Notes under the pieces: model-generated
The model's input: only the letters and a program-made list of their open reading frames with translations
Told to the model about the DNA's origin: nothing
The model's database searches: none
Shown here: piece by piece, positions 59,738-64,000 of the stretch
Numbering within the stretch: the stretch's first letter is position 1
Layout of the letters: every line of letters begins with the position of its first letter
Origin: Solirubrobacteraceae bacterium
Lineage (GTDB): Bacteria; Actinomycetota; Thermoleophilia; Solirubrobacterales; Solirubrobacteraceae
Length of the DNA: 64,000 nucleotides
Assembly (NCBI GenBank): GCA_030447785.1
Contig: JAUJOF010000001.1
Span: 226,193-290,192 of the forward strand
Reading direction: 5' to 3'
Program-made: the position numbers and the translations under genes

Positions 59738-60418
59738 ATGTTCGACGCTTCTGGCCGCGACACCGATCCCGACGCGCGCATCGAGCGCGACACCCGTCTG
59801 CGCGCCGTGGCGCCCCTCGCCGTCGGCGGCAGGTGGGTGGAGGTGCGCGCTGCCACGGGACCAGCGGCCGACGATCCCTCCCCGGAGGGTGCCACCGCGG
59901 TCGTCGGCGACTTCGCCGACCCCGCGGAGGTCGAGCGCCTGCGCGAGACCGCGGGAGAGGGAGCGCTGATCACGGTCTTCGACACGCTCGAGCACCTGTC
60001 CGCCTTCGCGCCGCTCGTCGACGCGCTCGTCGAGCTCACGGCCCGGCAGGGCGCGACCGTCGTGCTCTCCGTGCCCAACCACGACGTCCTCGCGACGCCT
60101 TCAGCGACCCACGGGACGATCTGGGGAGAGGGCGCGCTGGCCGAGCTTCGCTCGCTGCTGCCCGCCGAGCACGTGGTCGTCCATCAAGTGGCGCTGCGGG
60201 GCAGTGCCCTCATACCCCAAGGCACGGTGAGCGCGCACCCGACGACCGTGCGCCTCGGAGACGCGGCCGCCCCCGTGGGGTGGGTCGTCGCCTTCGGCGC
60301 CCGCGCCGGCGATCTCAGCGAGGTGCTTATCGTCGCGCAGGCCGACATGGCGACGGAGCGTGCCCTGCAGCGTGCGCTGCGGGCCGAGCTCGAGGTCCTT
60401 CGCGCGCGCTCGGCATGA
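59738..60418 (+). CDS. Methyltransferase-like protein, weakly recognisable
   Basis: 226 residues from ATG 59738. The residues GALITVFDTLEHLSAFAPLVDALVEL and GATVVLSVPNHDVLATP are the late motifs (post-I, DTLEHL; VP) of class I methyltransferases, but the SAM-binding glycine loop of motif I is missing, and ATAVVGDFADPAEV stands in its place. It may be a shortened or degenerate methyltransferase, and could still bind a nucleoside ligand. The stop overlaps the start of the GT4 gene that follows (ATGA). Confidence 0.5.
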   Translation: MFDASGRDTDPDARIERDTRLRAVAPLAVGGRWVEVRAATGPAADDPSPEGATAVVGDFADPAEVERLRETAGEGALITVFDTLEHLSAFAPLVDALVELTARQGATVVLSVPNHDVLATPSATHGTIWGEGALAELRSLLPAEHVVVHQVALRGSALIPQGTVSAHPTTVRLGDAAAPVGWVVAFGARAGDLSEVLIVAQADMATERALQRALRAELEVLRARSA

Positions 60419-61656
60419 AGGTCGCCTTCCTCGTCAACGACCTGCAGCTCTCGGGCGGCGTGGGTGTCGTCGTGGCGCACGCCCGCCAGCTCGCCGCGTC
60501 GCACCCGTTCGACGTCACGCTCGTCGTCGTGCGCGAGCAGCGGGTGCCCGACTGGGGCTACGAGGCCCTCGCTCATCTCCAGGTGGCCTCCCTGCAGGAC
60601 GCGCGCGCCCAGCGCTTCGATGTCGCGGTGGCGACTTGGTGGGAGACCACCTCCTCGCTCTTCGACGTCCCGGCGGAGCGCTATGCGTACTTCGTGCAGA
60701 GCCTCGAGGACCGGTTCTACCCTCCTCGCCAGCCCGAACGGCTCGGCGCGGCGGTCACGCTGAACCTGCCGGTGGCGTTCATCACGAATGCGCGATGGAT
60801 CGCGGGGACGCTGCGCGATCTGCGTCCGGAGGCACCGTGCTACCTGGTCCGCAACGGCACCGACAAGACCGTCTTCCCACCGCCGGACGGCATCGAGCCG
60901 AGCATCGACGCGCCGCTGCGCGTGCTCGTCGAGGGCTACGCCAGCAGCTGGTTCGAGGGCGTCAATCACGCGATTGCCACCACGCGCCTGATGCGCGAGC
61001 CGCACCGGTTGACGGTGATCGCACCCAACCGTGAGGGATTGGACGCGACCGGCGCGGAGCGTGTGCTCGGCCCGGTGACCCAGCGCGAGATGGCCGGCCT
61101 GTACGCGGAGACCGACGTGGTCCTGAAGCTCTCGCGTGTCGAGGGCATGTTCGGGCCGCCCCTCGAGGGCTTCCACATGGGCGCGACCTGCGTGACGACG
61201 GAAGTTACCGGCCACGAGGAATACATCGAGCACGGCGTCAACGCACTGATCTGCGACTGGGACGACGAGCGGGGAACCGCCCGCCTGCTCGACATGCTCG
61301 CGCGCGACCGGATGCTGCTGCACCGATTACGCCTCGGCGCGCTCGAGACCGCGCGGCGATGGCCGACGTGGGAGCAGTCGGGCCAGTTCATGGCCGCCGC
61401 ACTGCGTGCGATCCGGCGCGTGCCGCCGGCACCGGTCACCGGCGGGGCGGCGCGGATGCTGGCAGACGTGTGGGCGGCATTGGAAGAGCAGCGGCTGCTC
61501 CTCCAGGAGCGCAACGAGTTCGCGGCCAAGGCGATGAAGCTCGAGCAGATCAAGGCACTGCCCGGCGTTGCGACGGTGATCCGCGCGCGACATCGGCGGT
61601 CGATTCGCCTGGGGCTGCGCGTCGCGTGCGCCGGCGCGCGGCGTCTGCGCAGCTGA
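60415..61656 (+). CDS. GT4-type glycosyltransferase with C-terminal helical tail
   Basis: 413 residues from ATG 60415. KVAFLVNDLQLSGGVGVVVAHAR is the acceptor-side glycine loop, VAFITNARWIAGTL and PCYLVRNGTDKTVF are mid-domain GT4 blocks, and SRVEGMFGPPLEGFHMGATCVTTEVTGHEEYI contains the E...E donor motif (FGPPLEGFHMG). A tail of about 60 residues (LEEQRLLLQERNEFAAKAMK) is helical. Similar GT4 enzymes with coiled tails occur with WbdD/Wzt-type systems. It is coupled to the next gene by TGATG. Confidence 0.8.
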   Translation: MKVAFLVNDLQLSGGVGVVVAHARQLAASHPFDVTLVVVREQRVPDWGYEALAHLQVASLQDARAQRFDVAVATWWETTSSLFDVPAERYAYFVQSLEDRFYPPRQPERLGAAVTLNLPVAFITNARWIAGTLRDLRPEAPCYLVRNGTDKTVFPPPDGIEPSIDAPLRVLVEGYASSWFEGVNHAIATTRLMREPHRLTVIAPNREGLDATGAERVLGPVTQREMAGLYAETDVVLKLSRVEGMFGPPLEGFHMGATCVTTEVTGHEEYIEHGVNALICDWDDERGTARLLDMLARDRMLLHRLRLGALETARRWPTWEQSGQFMAAALRAIRRVPPAPVTGGAARMLADVWAALEEQRLLLQERNEFAAKAMKLEQIKALPGVATVIRARHRRSIRLGLRVACAGARRLRS

Positions 61657-62852
61657 TGAGCGCCCTGCGCCGGGCGGTCCGGCGGCTGCTCGTCCGCGCC
61701 AGCCCCCCACCGCTGACGGTCTCCGCGCCGCGATCCTTGCTCGACGTCCTGCGCGACGGCGCCACACCGCTCACCGACGAGGGGCCCTCGCGGGCACAGG
61801 CCGACCGGCTCCGCCTGGGGCTGGTCATCCCCTCCTTCCGGCGCGGGAGTGGGGGCCACGCCACCATTGCCACCCTCGTCCGCGGGCTCGAACGGCGGGG
61901 CCACGCGTGCTCGCTGTGGTTGGAAGACCACGAGGGGCGTCACGCGACCGAGACGGAGACGACGACCGCGCGGCTGTTCGCCGAGTTCTTCGGGCCTGTG
62001 GCCGGGCCGCTGCACGCGGGCTTCAAAGAATGGACCGGCGCGGACGTGATCGTGGCGACGGGCTGGCAGACGGTCCCGTCCGTGTTGCGTCTGCCCGGTG
62101 CTGCCGCTCGCGCCTATCTCGTGCAGGACCACGAGCCCGAGTTCTACGGGACGTCGGCCGAGCACGAGTGGGCGACGTGGAGCTATGGCCAGGGCCTGCA
62201 CGCGATCGCCGCCTCGGCGTGGCTGGCGCAGGTGATCCATGACCGCTACGGCGCACCCGTCTCGGCCTTCGACCTGGGCGTCGACCACAGCATCTACCGT
62301 CCGCTTGGCGTCCCCCGGCGCGATGACCTGATCCTGCTCTACGCTCGGGCGGTCACGGCGCGGCGCGCCGTGCCCCTGGGGGTCCTCGCCCTCGCGGAGC
62401 TGCACCTTCGCCGCCCCGGGCTGGAGCTCGCCCTCTTCGGCGAGGCCCGTCCCATCGCGACGCCCTTCCCTCACCGCATGCTGGGGGTCGTCGATCCCGC
62501 CCGGCTGGCCGCCACCTACGGCGAGGCGACTGTTGGCGTGGTGCTGTCGATGACCAACCCGTCGCTGGTCCCGACGGAGATGCTGGCCTGTGGTCTGCCG
62601 GTGGTGGACCTGGCCAGTGACAGCATGATCTCGTCCTTCGGGCGGAACGGACCGCTCGAGCTCGCGCCCTTCGATCCGATGGGGGTCGCCGACGCCGTCG
62701 AGCGGCTGCTCGACGATCCGCAGCTGCGCGCGACGCGCTCGGCGCACGGCATCGCGCTCGCCGCCGAGCGCCGCTGGGATCGCGCCGCGGAGCAGGTGGA
62801 GACGGGGCTGCGAGCAGCGCTGGCCGCTGGCGAGGTCAGCGGCAGGGCATGA
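61656..62852 (+). CDS. GT4-type glycosyltransferase
   Basis: 398 residues from ATG 61656. It has LRLGLVIPSFRRGSGGHATIATLVRGL (glycine loop), VIVATGWQTVPSVLRL, YLVQDHEPEFYGTSAEHEWA, LLYARAVTARRAVPLG, LGLELALFG-type strand (GLELALFGEARP) and VLSMTNPSLVPTEMLACGLPVVDL (E.LACG donor block). A truncated copy of this same gene survives at 47815-47920. It lies at the end of a three-gene plus-strand unit that converges with the permease gene at 62878. Confidence 0.85.
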   Translation: MSALRRAVRRLLVRASPPPLTVSAPRSLLDVLRDGATPLTDEGPSRAQADRLRLGLVIPSFRRGSGGHATIATLVRGLERRGHACSLWLEDHEGRHATETETTTARLFAEFFGPVAGPLHAGFKEWTGADVIVATGWQTVPSVLRLPGAAARAYLVQDHEPEFYGTSAEHEWATWSYGQGLHAIAASAWLAQVIHDRYGAPVSAFDLGVDHSIYRPLGVPRRDDLILLYARAVTARRAVPLGVLALAELHLRRPGLELALFGEARPIATPFPHRMLGVVDPARLAATYGEATVGVVLSMTNPSLVPTEMLACGLPVVDLASDSMISSFGRNGPLELAPFDPMGVADAVERLLDDPQLRATRSAHGIALAAERRWDRAAEQVETGLRAALAAGEVSGRA

Positions 62853-62877
62853 CCCGCAACCGAGGTCGCCGACGAGA

Positions 62878-63723
62878 CTAGAGCTCCTCCGCCGCCGACG
62901 GCGCGGTGCGCTCGAACACCCAGAAGCCGAGCAGGAACAGCGCGACGAGGATGCCCACGGGGATGAGCAGCAGCGCTCCACCGCCCAGCACGTCAGCGAC
63001 TGACGGATTGGACGGGCCGAGCAGCAGTCGGCGCAGTTCCTGGATGATCGCCGCGAGCGGATTGGCCATGAAGACCCTGGCCACCTCTGGATAGCGCTCG
63101 GCGAGCAGCGTCACCGGATACAGAATCGGTGTGGCGTAGAAGAGGGCTTGGAGGAGAACATCCCAGATGGGACGGATGTCGCGGAAACGCACGTACAGTG
63201 CCGAGAGCAGCATGCCCAGCCCCGCGGCGAGCGCGGCGAGGGCGAGGAGCGGCAGGGGCAAGGCGAGCCAGCTCCAGCGTGGTTCCACCCCTGTGGCAAG
63301 AACGAAGACGGCGAGCACCATGAGGTAGAGCGCCAGGTTGGCGGTGGCGACCAGCATCACCGACAGGGGCACGACCACTCGGGGGAACCCGACCTTGCGC
63401 ACGAGCGCTTCGCGGTCGACCATTGAGGTCACCGCCGACCCCGTGACCTCGGAGAAGTAGAAGAAGCAGATGATGCCCACCAGGAGCATCACCCCGTAGT
63501 TCTCGACTCCCGCTCCCGCGCCGATCACCTCGCTGAAGACGAAAAAGAGGATCCCGAACAGCAGCAGCGGGCGAAGAAGCGACCACAGGTAGCCAAGCGC
63601 CGATCCGAAGAAGCGCACCTTCCAGTCGGTGGACGCCAGCGTACGCGCGAGGTTCCACGCCTGCCGTGGATCCCCGGTCAGGCCTTTCGGTCCCTCGACG
63701 CGGCGAGCCGGAGGCGCTGTCAA
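62878..63723 (-). CDS. ABC-2 type permease, Wzm-like, no ATPase beside it in the window
   Basis: 281 residues, six transmembrane helices. VRFFGSALGYLWSLLRP, MVDREALVRKVGFPRVVVPLS and VRFRDIRPIWDVLLQALFYATP make it a paralogue of the 52812 permease. TTG 63723 overlaps the stop of the upstream gene (TTGA), so the longer upstream frame was rejected. Its ATPase may lie beyond the window edge, or it may share the orphan Wzt at 41503. Confidence 0.85.
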   Translation of the reverse strand: MTAPPARRVEGPKGLTGDPRQAWNLARTLASTDWKVRFFGSALGYLWSLLRPLLLFGILFFVFSEVIGAGAGVENYGVMLLVGIICFFYFSEVTGSAVTSMVDREALVRKVGFPRVVVPLSVMLVATANLALYLMVLAVFVLATGVEPRWSWLALPLPLLALAALAAGLGMLLSALYVRFRDIRPIWDVLLQALFYATPILYPVTLLAERYPEVARVFMANPLAAIIQELRRLLLGPSNPSVADVLGGGALLLIPVGILVALFLLGFWVFERTAPSAAEEL

Positions 63724-64000
63724 CCCCTGCCCCTGCTGACAGCGTCGACGCGAACGCTCGGGGCGACGGCTGCTTTGCGCACCACGACCGCGTAGTCGCG
63801 GCTGTCGTAGACGTCTTGGTCGAAGTCGCCGACGGCCCCCGGAAAGACGACCTCGCCGGAGTCGAAGCCGGCGAGGCGGCACAGCGCCAGCAGCACTTCG
63901 GGAAAGAGCGGATGGTGGTGGGTGGGATCGGTCCAGAAGGCCTTGAGCGCAGCCGGGCTGTGAGGGTTGACCGTTTCGAGCACCGCGGTGCCACCGGGCA
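63720..64000 (-). CDS. C-terminal part of a class I methyltransferase (5' end outside window)
   Basis: The minus frame is open to the window edge and gives about 93 residues: GGTAVLETVNPHSPAALKAF, WTDPTHHHPLFPEVLLALCR, LAGFDSGEVVFPG and DVYDSRDYAVVVRKAAV. The block TVNPxS...FWxDPTHxxPLxPE is characteristic of the C-terminal part of methyltransferases found beside ABC-exported glycans, where the catalytic domain precedes it. The stop overlaps the permease start. Confidence 0.75.
   Translation of the reverse strand, partial: PGGTAVLETVNPHSPAALKAFWTDPTHHHPLFPEVLLALCRLAGFDSGEVVFPGAVGDFDQDVYDSRDYAVVVRKAAVAPSVRVDAVSRGRG

Noticed and set aside
1..64000. CRISPR arrays, rRNA genes, prophage genes, riboswitches and rho-independent terminators
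   Set aside because: I scanned for regular repeats, rRNA blocks, phage structural motifs and hairpins followed by T runs and found none I could support.

Overview
The window is a high-GC (about 70% by eye) actinobacterial-type sequence. The codon bias, the many GTG/TTG starts, the dense 4-bp stop/start overlaps and the family content fit a soil actinobacterium, most like Thermoleophilia/Solirubrobacterales; this placement is an inference. Almost the whole window is a cell-surface polysaccharide region of glycosyltransferases, methyltransferases, ABC exporters and sugar-precursor enzymes, with small islands of unrelated genes, two toxin-antitoxin modules, one tRNA and several decayed genes.

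Layout. 1-3.4 kb: the end of a membrane protein, a frame-broken secreted transglutaminase-like gene set and two opposed IS110-type transposase scraps. 3.4-10.5 kb (+): a Wzy/Wzx-type unit with a polymerase/ligase-like protein, methyltransferase, GT4 enzyme, heparinase-like lyase and flippase. 10.5-14.2 kb: a ruined nucleotide-sugar epimerase gene, an FkbM methyltransferase, a small membrane protein and a DUF4143-type ATPase. 14.25-25.2 kb (+): two methyltransferases, an ABC exporter with a highly degenerate ATPase, an uncharacterised glycosyltransferase-like gene, a NeuC-type epimerase and three tandem 'SWDNL'-type glycosyltransferase-like modules, the middle one frameshifted. 25.2-34.9 kb: two minus-strand blocks with two CMP-ulosonate synthetases, a NeuB-type synthase, a transketolase, a HAD phosphatase, a small nucleotidyltransferase, a methyltransferase and a glycosyltransferase-like gene, flanking a plus-strand pair with a UDP-sugar dehydrogenase. 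35.2-37.1 kb (+): a CopG-DUF433/DUF5615 pair and an MNT/HepT pair, with a ghost of a second MNT gene. 37.1-42.7 kb (-): aldehyde dehydrogenase, SDR, second NeuB, and a lower-GC methyltransferase plus Wzt ATPase. 42.8-47.2 kb: a secreted protein, SRPBCC, acetoacetate decarboxylase-like, an M29 peptidase and tRNA-Ser(GGA). 47.2-64 kb: a second export region with a COG5610-type HAD protein, a Wzt/Wzm pair, several glycosyltransferases, a DUF2142 protein and another Wzm permease.

How it may work together. NeuC, two NeuB and two NeuA homologues argue that the cell makes one or more CMP-activated nonulosonic (sialic-acid-like) sugars. The dehydratase/aminotransferase/acetyltransferase genes of the legionaminic and pseudaminic pathways are not in the window. 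A transketolase, a HAD phosphatase, an aldehyde dehydrogenase and an SDR sit in the same operons instead, which suggests a non-standard ulosonate. The ABC exporters and the Wzx/Wzy unit would export the glycans. Two toxin-antitoxin modules now separate the two halves of the ulosonate locus.

Several genes carry single frame changes, so either recent decay or sequencing indels should be considered when reading them.
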